Shown in pieces: positions 6,409 through 15,411 of a DNA stretch of 19,699 nucleotides (position 1 is the first letter of the stretch; the number at the start of each line of letters is the position of its first letter). The notes below the pieces were generated by a model, which did no database searches, was not told where the DNA came from, and worked only from the letters and a program-made list of their open reading frames with translations. This DNA is from Candidatus Bathyarchaeota archaeon. Lineage in GTDB: Archaea; Thermoproteota; Bathyarchaeia; Bathyarchaeales; Bathyarchaeaceae. Made by a program: the position numbers and the translations under genes. Location of the stretch: NCBI GenBank assembly GCA_026014605.1, contig JAOZIC010000072.1, positions 1 through 19,699 of the forward strand, read 5' to 3'.

Positions 6409-6423
6409 TTTTACGGCGTAAAA
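6409..6423. promoter_or_regulatory. Perfect palindrome upstream of the ferredoxin TATA box (possible operator)
   Basis: TTTTACG (6409-6415), a central G, and CGTAAAA (6417-6423) form a perfect 7-base-arm palindrome about ten bases upstream of the TATA box. Upstream placement in archaea often fits an activator site. The cognate regulator is unknown; the adjacent PadR gene is divergent. Confidence 0.45.
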
Positions 6424-6504
6424 CCCAGATTTTTAGGTCAAAACAGGGCTCCGAAGCTACAAAATTGCAGAAAAAGTAGCCAGTGCAGATTCAGAATATA
6501 GAAA

Positions 6505-6512
6505 CTATATAC
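6505..6512 (+). promoter_or_regulatory. TATA box of the PadR-ABC transporter operon
   Basis: CTATATAC lies about 55-60 bases before the PadR ATG, predicting a transcription start near 6535. That point coincides with the first of two TCACTGGTGA repeats. Confidence 0.5.
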
Positions 6513-6526
6513 ATAAAGAATATATG

Positions 6527-6560
6527 TCACTGGTGATGTCGCTAAAGATATCACTGGTGA
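6527..6560 (+). promoter_or_regulatory. Twin TCACTGGTGA repeats, probable PadR operator
   Basis: TCACTGGTGA occurs at 6527-6536 and again at 6551-6560, centres 24 bases apart. Each copy is itself a half-palindrome (TCAC-NN-GTGA). The first overlaps the predicted transcription start; the second contains the GGTGAT ribosome-binding site of the PadR gene. PadR regulators commonly repress their own operon from such symmetric sites, so autoregulation is the simplest reading. Confidence 0.55.
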
Positions 6561-6564
6561 TAAT

Positions 6565-7107
6565 ATGACCGAAAGGTGGATACAAAGAACCGGAGGAGTT
6601 CCAAGAGGCCTGTTACGGTTTTTAGTCCTAAACATGCTGGCAAAAAAGCCCATGTCAGGCGTTGAAATCGTAGAAGTAATCAAAAAAGAAACAGGAGAAC
6701 GGTGGACCCCCAGTTCAGGTTCGGTGTATCCGCTTTTAGCTCGTTTACAGAACAGAGGTTTCACATCCGAGGTACCCAGTGAAGACAGCGGAATGAAACG
6801 GTACGGGCTTACATCTAAAGGAAAAAAGTTGTTTGAAAAACAGATAAGTTTTGGACAAAAACTGATGGATAAACTTGAATTCTTGGTTCCGATGCTTATT
6901 GGAGGATTCCAGTTTGACCCTAACGACGAAAAACTTCTTTCCGGAACCAGACAACCCGCCAAAAGGGTTGTTATGAGTCTTTTAGATTTGCGGTCAGTGA
7001 AAAAAGAACTGTTTACAGAACAGGACGGAAAAGAAATCGAGAAAATTTTGACCAAATGTGCAGATGAACTCGAGGAAATAGTGAAAAAAATCAAAGAAAA
7101 ACAGTAG
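6565..7107 (+). CDS. PadR-family transcriptional regulator
   Basis: A 180-residue protein. Residues about 12-85 form the PadR winged helix: GVPRGLLRFLVLNMLAKKPMSGVEIVEVI, the recognition segment TPSSGSVYPLLARLQNRGF, and the wing with KRYGLTSKGKKLFE. The C-terminal 90 residues are helical and end in DELEEIVKKIKEKQ, the dimerisation region usual for the family. PadR proteins bind small ligands or sense membrane-active compounds and repress adjacent transporter genes; the ligand here is unknown. The stop codon touches the ribosome-binding site of the following permease gene, so it heads the operon. Two symmetric repeats before its ATG suggest self-regulation. Confidence 0.9.
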   Translation: MTERWIQRTGGVPRGLLRFLVLNMLAKKPMSGVEIVEVIKKETGERWTPSSGSVYPLLARLQNRGFTSEVPSEDSGMKRYGLTSKGKKLFEKQISFGQKLMDKLEFLVPMLIGGFQFDPNDEKLLSGTRQPAKRVVMSLLDLRSVKKELFTEQDGKEIEKILTKCADELEEIVKKIKEKQ

Positions 7108-7116
7108 GTGCGTTGT

Positions 7117-10100
7117 GTGGGACTAAAATCTAGTTTTATGGTAGCAAAGAGGTCGCTTTGGCGAAGAAAAACAAAGAATCTAAGCGCAATTCTTGCGGTT
7201 ACTTTAGGAGTCACGTTGCTGGTTGGAATTCAAATCACAACTGACACATTACAAAACGCGTTTCTAACAAGCCTTCTACAAACAGAAGGCGAAGTAGACT
7301 TCAGCGTAGCTAACGCAACCACAGGCGGGTGTTTAACGCAGGCAGATTACCAAAAAATCAGTAATTTGGCTCCGGACGCCGTGGGGATAATGCCGGAGTT
7401 AACAATGAATGTGCCCATAATGCTTGGGTCGCAGTTTGATTCATCAGTTAAGATAGCAGGAATATCCACGGACTACCCCCAAGAGTTTGGCACGTTTTAT
7501 GACTGGAAAACAGGAGACGAAATGGACATCAACGACCTTTTAACGGACAACACAACCATTTTGTTTTCCAGCAGGTTAGCAGAAAACCTTGGATTAGAAA
7601 AAGATGTTAGTTTGCCGATTTCGGTAACAACAGAGTTCACAAACCTCACAATTACCATTAACATTGACCCAACAACAGGAGCTGTTATTCCAACACCAGT
7701 ATTTGGCACAGAACGTGTCGAATTATCAGTTGTGGGCATTTTTGACTCCAGCCGCCCCGGAATAGGTTCAAAATACAAAATGGTTATGGCGTTGGAGTAT
7801 CTTCAGCAGTGGAATAGCCTGCAAGACGTAAACCGTGAAACAGACTGTGTTAGCTCGTATCTGGTAGCTCTGAAAACTGACCACTTCACCACGGAAATAG
7901 AAGAAAGCTACCTGCAAGAACAGGTCGACTTGTTTGAAGCATCCATGCCCGAAAACTCATACAGCATCAACTCTAACCGTTTAACATTTTTCAGTGTTGC
8001 AGAAATCGTTATGACCCTTCTGTCAACAATGCTTGCGGCGCTTGGTCTATTGGTTATGGTAACTGGAATTTTGCTCATCAGCAACGTTCAACTCATGAGC
8101 GTTGAAGACCGAGAATTCCAAACAGGAGTACTGCGAGCTGTAGGAGAAAACCGCCGAGGAATCGTACAATCGATACTGATAGAAAATGTGTTCCAAGGAA
8201 TCCTCGGAGGAATCTTTGGTTTAATCGGAGGCTTGGCATTTGGTCAAGCCGTTGCATTGTATCTTGTTGAATTGTTTGGTACCGGAAGCCTTAGCGTCCA
8301 ACCTGTTGTCTCTGAAGTAGTTGTAATCTTGGCAGTAATAGTCGGAGTAATGCTTGGAATCATAACAGGCATAATACCCGCCCTAAGAGCATCCCGAGTC
8401 AACATCGTCGACGCGCTGCGGGGAATAAAAACCTCGTTTGAAAAGAAGTCAGGACGCAACCTAGTTGCATTTGGAATATTGCTCATGATAGGTGGCACTC
8501 TGGCTCTGCTAATTAACGGAGTGTTTGATGAAAGCAGCCAAGCAATATGGCTAACTGAAGGATGGGACACAATCGACGAATGGAGAAACATCCTAATCGG
8601 AGCAGGACTTCTGTTCCCAGGCATAGGAATGGTGCTTTCACGGTTCATCAGCCGCATAAAGGCACTAAACATCACTGCGTTTGCCCTTTATCTTGCACCA
8701 GTTATTCTGTTTGTTGTAGCAATGGGTGAATGGATTACAGACATCACAGGCTTATCCACAGACATCTTGATAATCGGAGTAACCGAAATCATTGTTGGCT
8801 CAGTACTGCTAGTAGCAGTGAACCTGCCGCCAGTAATGAATGCACTAAGAAGCCTACTGGTAAAAATCAGGGGACTAAAAGGCGTAGGACAAATAGCCCC
8901 AGCGCTTATTTCGTCCCACAAGTCACGTTCGACTTTGACGTTTGCAATCTTTGCGGTAATAATGACCTTGAACGTAACCGTTGCGGTTTTGGTGCCCACG
9001 AACCTAAGTTCAGTTGTTGAAACAGAGGAATCATCCAAAGGAATAGACCTGATTGTTTCGTTAAACAAGCCAGAGATGCTGCTTCCAGACACGACCTACC
9101 TCGAAGAATTATACAAACTAGACAGCCACATAACAGACGTTATTCCGTTCAAGACATACACCCCAACTACAGATTACACAAAATTTGTAGCCGTAAACAG
9201 TCCACTAACACCAGACTTTGACGCGTCTACAAGCCTTTTACCAATGGGATATGGCGAAATCACCGCTGACCAAATACGAGGAAACGCAACAGACGCCTCA
9301 GACTCTGACTGGCGCTACGCCTTTTATCTGAGCAGTTTCCCAGATGGAATAACAAAACCAGTTGATTCAGACGTATCAGACGAAGAACTGCTAAAACTGT
9401 CAAAAGAGTCATGGGACCTGTTCTTTGACCCAACATACACCATGGCAGCGTACAATGTTTCGTTGGATGCACTTCTGTCAGAAGACCGCGACCTAACCGA
9501 CGTTGACCTGTCTAATTTGGGTGGATACTCAGGTGACGAACTGGAAGGAGTTGCAATGCTACGAGATGAATATGGTGAGGTAATCAAAAACCCTGTTGTG
9601 TTCACGGACTCGTTTATTCTTCCATTGGGTCTGCAGATTTGGATACCAATGAACACAACCCAATATGGAGCACCAGTTTACCAAGCATTCACGGTCGCAG
9701 GACGCTTAGACTCTGAACGCGCAGGAGGATTCCCGTTGTCATCATTTAGCATTGGCGGGCTGTTCTCGGACGGAGACTTTGACTTCATGGACATGATCGG
9801 AAAAATATACCTCAACGAGTACTGGGCAAACCAAACCAACTTCTTAGCAGAAGCAAACGGCGAAACATCAACATCCCGAGCACCAGACCAATACGACTAT
9901 TACCTGATCAAAACCAGCTACGAAATAGACGACCCCGAACTAGACTCAGTCGCACAAGCTATCGAAGAATTCACCAACACAAACAACCAAGGATACAGAG
10001 ACCTAGCAGAAGACAACTTCTACATAGCAAGCGCAACCGTGCTGTACTCAAAGATAGAATCAACCCTAGAAATGACCGAACGAGTGGTTTCGTTCCTGCA

Positions 10101-10470
10101 AATCTATGTCACTTTTGGATTGGTTATCGGAGCAGTCGGTATGGCGGTAATCTCGGTTCGTAACGTGTCAGAAAGAAAACGTGAAATCGGCATGATGCGA
10201 GCAATCGGCTTCCCAAGAACCCAAGTCATGATTTCGGTTCTCTTGGAACTGGTTGTATTAGGCGTAATCGGGCTAGTAATAGGAATCATTAACGGGGTGG
10301 TAATCAGTGTCGGCTTTGCCAACATGCAATCTGCAGCGTTGATAATTCCTTGGAACGACCTTGGCGTGTATTTGGGCTTCATCACTTTGATTGCCTTAGC
10401 TGCAGGAGCCATTCCGGGATTGTTTGCGTCTAGAATTCCGCCAGCAGAAGCTTTGAGGTATGTAGGTTAG
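7117..10470 (+). CDS. Large FtsX/MacB-type ABC transporter permease
   Basis: About 1117 residues with the duplicated MacB-like layout. An N-terminal membrane segment (NLSAILAVTLGVTLLVG, about 21-42) is followed by an external domain, then an FtsX domain from about 290 to 440 containing three helices and ending RASRVNIVDALRG. Additional helices lie at about 450-585, and a second anchored ectodomain starts near SRSTLTFAIFAVIMTLNV and runs from about 645 to 990. A second FtsX domain (VVSFLQIYVTFGLVIGAVG to the C-terminus) ends with the classical SRIPPAEALRYVG. Roughly ten to twelve helices in all. Such permeases act mechanically on lipids, peptides or surface proteins rather than as a classic channel. 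I placed the start at GTG 7117, six bases after AGGTG; GTG 7108 directly follows the PadR stop. The substrate is unknown. Confidence 0.9.
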   Translation: MGLKSSFMVAKRSLWRRKTKNLSAILAVTLGVTLLVGIQITTDTLQNAFLTSLLQTEGEVDFSVANATTGGCLTQADYQKISNLAPDAVGIMPELTMNVPIMLGSQFDSSVKIAGISTDYPQEFGTFYDWKTGDEMDINDLLTDNTTILFSSRLAENLGLEKDVSLPISVTTEFTNLTITINIDPTTGAVIPTPVFGTERVELSVVGIFDSSRPGIGSKYKMVMALEYLQQWNSLQDVNRETDCVSSYLVALKTDHFTTEIEESYLQEQVDLFEASMPENSYSINSNRLTFFSVAEIVMTLLSTMLAALGLLVMVTGILLISNVQLMSVEDREFQTGVLRAVGENRRGIVQSILIENVFQGILGGIFGLIGGLAFGQAVALYLVELFGTGSLSVQPVVSEVVVILAVIVGVMLGIITGIIPALRASRVNIVDALRGIKTSFEKKSGRNLVAFGILLMIGGTLALLINGVFDESSQAIWLTEGWDTIDEWRNILIGAGLLFPGIGMVLSRFISRIKALNITAFALYLAPVILFVVAMGEWITDITGLSTDILIIGVTEIIVGSVLLVAVNLPPVMNALRSLLVKIRGLKGVGQIAPALISSHKSRSTLTFAIFAVIMTLNVTVAVLVPTNLSSVVETEESSKGIDLIVSLNKPEMLLPDTTYLEELYKLDSHITDVIPFKTYTPTTDYTKFVAVNSPLTPDFDASTSLLPMGYGEITADQIRGNATDASDSDWRYAFYLSSFPDGITKPVDSDVSDEELLKLSKESWDLFFDPTYTMAAYNVSLDALLSEDRDLTDVDLSNLGGYSGDELEGVAMLRDEYGEVIKNPVVFTDSFILPLGLQIWIPMNTTQYGAPVYQAFTVAGRLDSERAGGFPLSSFSIGGLFSDGDFDFMDMIGKIYLNEYWANQTNFLAEANGETSTSRAPDQYDYYLIKTSYEIDDPELDSVAQAIEEFTNTNNQGYRDLAEDNFYIASATVLYSKIESTLEMTERVVSFLQIYVTFGLVIGAVGMAVISVRNVSERKREIGMMRAIGFPRTQVMISVLLELVVLGVIGLVIGIINGVVISVGFANMQSAALIIPWNDLGVYLGFITLIALAAGAIPGLFASRIPPAEALRYVG

Positions 10471-10482
10471 GAGGAGAAAACT

Positions 10483-11238
10483 TTGGAATCAGTAACAAGT
10501 AAACAAAAAGAAAATGCAGCAACAAAAGAGCCAATACTAGAAATCAACGGATTACACAAACGCTACAGTGAAGGAAAATCAAACGAAGTCCACGCCATCC
10601 GAGGCTTAGACCTCACAGTAAACAAAGGCGACATGATGGCAATTATGGGACCTTCCGGATGTGGAAAAACAACGTTGCTTAACATGATTGGGCATCTAGA
10701 CCGCCGTTCAGAGGGAACAATTGTAATCAACAACATCGACACAGCAACGCTCTCTGACGGTAAAATGACAAACTTTCGCAGAGACAACATCGGATTCATT
10801 TTCCAGTTGTTTAATCTGTTCCCGTTCTTGTCTGCAGTAGAAAACGTGGAAACCCCGTTGCTTCTCAAGGGAATCAACTCAGGCGTAGCCCGAGAACAAG
10901 CAAAAATGATTCTAAGAGAACTTGGAATGGGCGACAGACTCTACCACCTGCCTTCTGAGCTTTCTGGAGGACAACAACAACGAGTAGCCGTAGCCCGTGC
11001 ACTAATCACGGAACCAGCAATCATCCTTGGTGACGAACCTACAGGGGATTTGGATTCTACAACAAGTGCGGATGTTATGCACCTGTTTCGTCGAATCAAC
11101 AAAATGAACAACCAGACCCTTGTTTTGGTCACCCACAACAGGTGGATTGCCGAACAATGCGACTACATAGTGCACATGTCAGACGGAAAGATTTCCAGAG
11201 TTGAACAGGGACCGTTCACTTCACAGGAGGAAGCCTAA
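10483..11238 (+). CDS. ABC transporter ATPase, MacB/LolD type
   Basis: A 251-residue nucleotide-binding subunit starting at TTG, with GGAGGA nine bases before it. Visible motifs are Walker A GPSGCGKTT (about 56-64), Q-loop Gln108 in FIFQLFNLFP, signature LSGGQQQR (about 160-167), Walker B IILGDEP with Asp184 and Glu185, D-loop GDLDS and the switch His218 in VLVTHN. All catalytic residues are intact. The sequence belongs to the LolD/MacB/FtsE-like branch (SRY-type linker, GDEPTGDLD), the natural partner of an FtsX-type permease. The stop codon overlaps the ATG of the next gene (TAATG), indicating translational coupling. The short basic N-terminal tail (about 18 residues) is variable in the family. 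Confidence 0.94.
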   Translation: MESVTSKQKENAATKEPILEINGLHKRYSEGKSNEVHAIRGLDLTVNKGDMMAIMGPSGCGKTTLLNMIGHLDRRSEGTIVINNIDTATLSDGKMTNFRRDNIGFIFQLFNLFPFLSAVENVETPLLLKGINSGVAREQAKMILRELGMGDRLYHLPSELSGGQQQRVAVARALITEPAIILGDEPTGDLDSTTSADVMHLFRRINKMNNQTLVLVTHNRWIAEQCDYIVHMSDGKISRVEQGPFTSQEEA

Positions 11239-13064
11239 TGAAAGTTTATGCAGCAGGTTTAATCGATAAATCGTTGCGGGAAATTAATTCTTCTCTGCAA
11301 AAGAAGCTGGTTTCTGATTGCCGGAAGACTTTGCATGTTTCGGGCAAAGCAATGTCTAGTCAAGAGCTAAACTCGTTTGTTGTGTTGTCTGGACAAAAAG
11401 ATGCCGAAGTAGACCTGAAGCTCTTTGAAAAGATTGAAACGGGAAGTATCTACAGGCGTTTCAAGAAATATTACGCAGAAAACGAGTCTAGGCTACAAAA
11501 GCAACTTAAAAATGACCAAGAACTGCGGGAAACTTCAAAGATTGTAAAAGATTTCATCAAAGAGGTAGACCCGAATCTGGTGAAACTGTTTGAGTCTCAA
11601 CTGAAAAAGATAATCAAAGAGTTGCCATCCAGCTACCGCGAAATCCAGAACAAAAGCTACGTGACGATATGGGATTTATTGGAAACTAACCAATACCGCT
11701 TTTTCTTGTCTGGGTTTGATTCCCCAGTTTTTGAGGGAACAAACAACCAAAACAAAGTAAACGTTACAGAACTTGTTGACAAGCTGCTTATGGCGAACTT
11801 TTTTGCCATCTTTTTGAAGCCTACAGTTAATCGGCTTAAAGAGTTAAACCGAGTTCTTGAACGGTTACAAGCTGGGGTGCAGGGCACTCACTATAAAACA
11901 ACGAATGCTAAACTGCAAAAGAAGCTGGAGCTGTTTTTCCGAATTTTGGCAGCAAAACTTAGTGCGTTACAGGACATCGACAATCTGATTTCCAGAATTT
12001 TTGGTTTGTTTGAAGTTCCACGTGTTTCGCTTGCTGCTCACAGGTTCAAGAACGAGTCCACAGAATTCAACGCAGCCCTAGCAGAGATGGCAACAGAAAT
12101 CGAGTATGGAAAAACTTTGCTGGGTGAAGTTCACAGCAAACTGCAGCAGTGCCAAATTTGTCTGCGAGACTATCTGGACGAACGCAAAAACGGCATCAAA
12201 AAAGTTGATTCCAAAGAAGAATTCAAAAACGCTTTGTTGCCCATAGCAGAACTAAGCACCGACCTTTTTGTTGAAGCTGAATTAATGAAAATGTGGTCAG
12301 ACTTTTTCGGTGCTGATATTCCGTATTTTGGGTTTAACAAGCAGTTGTTTAACACAAAAGAGGTTGAAGTAACAGACGCCGCCGAAGAGAACATTATCAC
12401 GGTGCGGGGTTTGTCCAAAAACTACAATCTTGGGCGGACAACGGTTTATGCGCTTAGAGGCGTGAACCTAGACGTTAAAGAGGGCGAATTTTTGGCAATA
12501 GTTGGAAATTCTGGTGCAGGAAAAACAACGCTTCTGAACTGTATGGCGGGTCTTGACTCTCCAGATTATGGAGTTGTGCTGTTCCGAAAAGACAACCTGC
12601 ACAAAATGGATGATTCAACAAAAGCAAAAGCCCGACTGTTAGAGATGGGTTTCATATTCCAAAGTTACGCATTGTTGCCTCACTTTAGCACACAAGAAAA
12701 CATAACCTTACCAGCAGACTTGGCGGGGTTAAGCAAAGAACTCAAGGAACGAATAGAAAACCTGCTCAAAGGCGTTGGGTTGAGCAACCAAGCGAAACAG
12801 TTTCCAGCAACCCTTAGCGGAGGACAAATGCAACGTGTAGCAATCGCCCGAGCACTAACAAACCGTCCTGCAGTAATATTTGCTGACGAACCAACAGGCG
12901 ACCTAGACTCAGCAACCGGAAAGCAGGTCATGGATTTGCTCAAAAAGTTCCATGAAGAAACAAAAACCACAATTATTGTAATCACTCACGAGGCAGACAT
13001 CGCAGAATACGCTGAGCGACAAATCCAACTAGAAGACGGCATAATCGCCCCAAGTAGCCAATAA
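11238..13064 (+). CDS. ABC ATPase with a long unrecognised N-terminal helical extension
   Basis: A 608-residue protein. Residues about 385-608 are a second LolD-type ATPase: Walker A GNSGAGKTT (about 422-430), Q-loop FIFQSYALLP, signature LSGGQMQRVAIARAL, Walker B VIFADEP, D-loop GDLDS and switch VITHEAD, all intact. Residues 1-380 match no family I know. They are highly charged and appear helical, with coiled-coil-like stretches (ESRLQKQLKNDQELRETSKIV; LKELNRVLERLQ; LQKKLELFFRILAAKL) and a CQIC pair near residue 305. No membrane helix is evident, so it should lie in the cytoplasm as a regulatory or docking arm. It shares four bases with the previous ATPase and closes the operon. Two different ATPases with one duplicated permease suggest an asymmetric heterodimer. 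Confidence 0.88.
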   Translation: MKVYAAGLIDKSLREINSSLQKKLVSDCRKTLHVSGKAMSSQELNSFVVLSGQKDAEVDLKLFEKIETGSIYRRFKKYYAENESRLQKQLKNDQELRETSKIVKDFIKEVDPNLVKLFESQLKKIIKELPSSYREIQNKSYVTIWDLLETNQYRFFLSGFDSPVFEGTNNQNKVNVTELVDKLLMANFFAIFLKPTVNRLKELNRVLERLQAGVQGTHYKTTNAKLQKKLELFFRILAAKLSALQDIDNLISRIFGLFEVPRVSLAAHRFKNESTEFNAALAEMATEIEYGKTLLGEVHSKLQQCQICLRDYLDERKNGIKKVDSKEEFKNALLPIAELSTDLFVEAELMKMWSDFFGADIPYFGFNKQLFNTKEVEVTDAAEENIITVRGLSKNYNLGRTTVYALRGVNLDVKEGEFLAIVGNSGAGKTTLLNCMAGLDSPDYGVVLFRKDNLHKMDDSTKAKARLLEMGFIFQSYALLPHFSTQENITLPADLAGLSKELKERIENLLKGVGLSNQAKQFPATLSGGQMQRVAIARALTNRPAVIFADEPTGDLDSATGKQVMDLLKKFHEETKTTIIVITHEADIAEYAERQIQLEDGIIAPSSQ

Positions 13065-13072
13065 CAAACAAT

Positions 13073-14098
13073 CTACTGCATGTGTTTGAGTTTCAACTTC
13101 AAATCATCCAGTGTACCCTGAAAATCGTTGCGCACAAAACCAGCCTCAACAAGTTCCGAGTCTGTTACACGGCGGTTACGCTGAACTGTTAACCTTTTTT
13201 TCCATATTTTTGGCAACTCTGCAACGGGGTTAATTACTCCTTTGAGGGAGGCTTTTGCTTCTTGATGTTGTTTGGTTACAAAAAAGGTCGCAGAAACCAT
13301 TAACGTGAAAAACGTCAATAAGGGAAATCTCCACCACACGTTTTTGAGTTCATAGTTTTTGAGCAACGTGTAAAACCTGTTTTTAGAAGAATGAAACAGC
13401 ATCATCCCGCTTACGCCACGTAGCACGCCGCCGCGGTGAACTACAACCGAGGACGAAACAAACATCACACGGTAACCCAGCAACCGCACCCGAAAAGAAA
13501 GGTCGGTATCGTCATCGTAGATGAAGTAGTCATCGTCAAAGCCTCCGATTTGGTCAAAAACCTGTTTTCGTATTATGCAACAACCCGAAGACGCCGCCAT
13601 CAACTCAAAATCTGTTTTAAACATGCTTTGGTCAAAGCCGTAAGTTGCGGACCATGAACCCAACGCGTCAAGGTTCAAGCAAACATATTCCAGTTTTTGT
13701 TTGTTTTGGGCTAACACAATTTTTGCCTGTGCTATTCCGACGGTTGGGTCGTTTTCCATGACGTTTACCAGTTCAGACAGCCAGCTTTTTTGTTCAAATT
13801 CGATGTCGCTGTCCAAAAAAACTAGGTAATCTCCCTTAGCCACCTTTGCGCCGACGTTGCATCCTTTGGCGTGGCCTACGTTTTGTTGGTTTTTTACAAC
13901 TTTTATTCTGGAGTCTGAAACAAAAGATTCTATTTCGGCTAGGCTTTGGTCGGTGGAAGCGTTGTCCACGATTACTACTTCGAAGTTAGAGTATGTGGTG
14001 TTTAGTATGGTGTCCAAACACTGCCGTAGGTAGTCTTGTCCGTTAAAGTTAACGATTACAGCTGAAACAAAAGGGAGTTTTTTGCTTTTTTTGGACAA
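13073..14098 (-). CDS. Family 2 glycosyltransferase (rhamnosyltransferase-like)
   Basis: About 341 residues with a GT-A fold of glycosyltransferase family 2. The N-terminus has FVSAVIVNFNGQDYLRQCLDTIL and VVIVDNASTDQS, the nucleotide-sugar site; the metal-binding DxD is in LVFLDSDIEFE (about 95-98). IYDDDTDLSFRVRLLGYRVMFV holds the acidic catalytic region, followed by a VVHRGG segment. One membrane segment (FPLLTFFTLMVSATFFV) lies near the C-terminus, anchoring it to the inner face of the membrane. Members attach sugars to surface polysaccharide, glycolipid or S-layer glycans; the sugar cannot be predicted. The start is uncertain: TTG 14098 with GGTG five bases before is preferred over GTG 14104 or TTG 14134. 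The stop is only eight bases from that of the ABC operon, convergent. Confidence 0.88.
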   Translation of the reverse strand: MSKKSKKLPFVSAVIVNFNGQDYLRQCLDTILNTTYSNFEVVIVDNASTDQSLAEIESFVSDSRIKVVKNQQNVGHAKGCNVGAKVAKGDYLVFLDSDIEFEQKSWLSELVNVMENDPTVGIAQAKIVLAQNKQKLEYVCLNLDALGSWSATYGFDQSMFKTDFELMAASSGCCIIRKQVFDQIGGFDDDYFIYDDDTDLSFRVRLLGYRVMFVSSSVVVHRGGVLRGVSGMMLFHSSKNRFYTLLKNYELKNVWWRFPLLTFFTLMVSATFFVTKQHQEAKASLKGVINPVAELPKIWKKRLTVQRNRRVTDSELVEAGFVRNDFQGTLDDLKLKLKHMQ

Positions 14099-14251
14099 AT
14101 ACACACCACACCATATTCTGAAGTTAATGTTCAAGCAATGTTATGCAATTCATGTTGGTTCATAAAGAGTGTTTTTGCAAACTTAAGCATTTTTTGCGTA
14201 AACAATAAATGGTTTTGAGATAACTCTACGAATATAACAGAAGCGGTTCTA

Positions 14252-15262
14252 ATGGAAGACTACGAAACATCACCCTCAGTAACGGTGATAGTCCCTGTAA
14301 GAAACGGAGAAATGACAATCCAGCCACTGCTGGAGTCTCTGCAAAAGCTGGACTATGACCCAAACAAAGTAGAGGTAATTGTAGTCGATGGAAACTCCAC
14401 GGACAGAACCCAAGAAATTGTCAAAGAGTACCCCGTGAAACTTGTTGTTGAAGAAAGAAACGGGTTAAACGTTGCAAGAAACACGGGAATCAAAAGTGGC
14501 AACGGCGAAATCGTTGCATTCACCGACTCAGACTGCATAGTGCCCACCAACTGGGTAACAAAAATTGTTGAAAACTTCAAAGACCCCCAAGTAAGCTGCG
14601 TCGGAGGAAGCGCAGAAGCCCTTGACGGCGACTTTGTTTCCCAATACGCAGACAACAGCATTGTAAGGTTGATGCCGGGTTTTACAAAACGTGAAGAACT
14701 CGAAGAAGTAAAGCCGTTCTTTAAGCACCCTGCGGGATGCAATATGGCGTTTAGGCGCGAAGCAGCTGAACAGGTCGGATACTTTGACGAAAACATAAAG
14801 TACGGTTTTGATGAGGTCGAATTTGCGGACAGAATATGCAGGGCAGGACACAAAATGGTTTTAGACCCAGAAGTTTCTGTTTGGCACAAGCACCGCTCAA
14901 CATTGGCGGATTTTCTGAAACAAAACTTTCAGTACGGCAAAGGAAGCGGGTTGGTTCTTAAACAAAACAAACTTAAAGACTCGGTTTCGAAATGGTCGTT
15001 TCTCGGGTTAATGGGATTCATAACATGGTTACTAATCGTTGGGTCGTTAACATACCTGAACTTAACCGGAGGGTCGGGCATTGTCTTTTGGTTGCTGTTT
15101 GCATTTACGATTTTGCCACTGTTTGTTTTAGCGTCAGTTTACGCGTACAGGGCGTTGTATAACAAAAAATTTGCAAGAGTTGTAGTGTACCCGTTCATCG
15201 ACTTTTTCAGAACGCTGTCATTTTGTTTTGGGCAACTCTATCAAGTTGTTAGTAACTCTTGA
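14252..15262 (+). CDS. Family 2 glycosyltransferase with C-terminal membrane helices
   Basis: A 336-residue protein. The GT-A domain shows VTVIVPVRNGEMTIQPLLESL, EVIVVDGNSTDRTQEIV, a metal-binding DSD in FTDSDCIVP (about 92-94) and DEVEFADRICRAGHKM as the acceptor-side motif. Two helices (about 250-270 and 277-300) close the protein, as in membrane-associated transferases that use lipid-linked acceptors such as dolichol phosphate. It is divergent from the other glycosyltransferase and shares a 150-base promoter region with it, which suggests joint use in surface glycan assembly. A weak AATAAAT TATA-like box lies about 45 bases before the ATG. No sugar donor can be assigned. Confidence 0.87.
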   Translation: MEDYETSPSVTVIVPVRNGEMTIQPLLESLQKLDYDPNKVEVIVVDGNSTDRTQEIVKEYPVKLVVEERNGLNVARNTGIKSGNGEIVAFTDSDCIVPTNWVTKIVENFKDPQVSCVGGSAEALDGDFVSQYADNSIVRLMPGFTKREELEEVKPFFKHPAGCNMAFRREAAEQVGYFDENIKYGFDEVEFADRICRAGHKMVLDPEVSVWHKHRSTLADFLKQNFQYGKGSGLVLKQNKLKDSVSKWSFLGLMGFITWLLIVGSLTYLNLTGGSGIVFWLLFAFTILPLFVLASVYAYRALYNKKFARVVVYPFIDFFRTLSFCFGQLYQVVSNS

Positions 15263-15411
15263 AGATACGCCACAACAGCCAACTTTCATTATTTTTAGGT
15301 TCTTGTCGTTGAATGAACATATTCCTAAACAGTAAACATGTCGTGTATCGCAATTTTTCTTAAATTAATTGCAGCCCAAACTTTCAATGTTTAAGGAGAG
15401 GGATAGCCCAT

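Noticed and set aside
6438..7214. Open frame of about 258 codons on the minus strand opposite the PadR gene
   Set aside because: It lies opposite a clearly conserved winged-helix gene, shows no family features and has Ser/Phe/Leu-rich composition expected from the complement of a coding strand.
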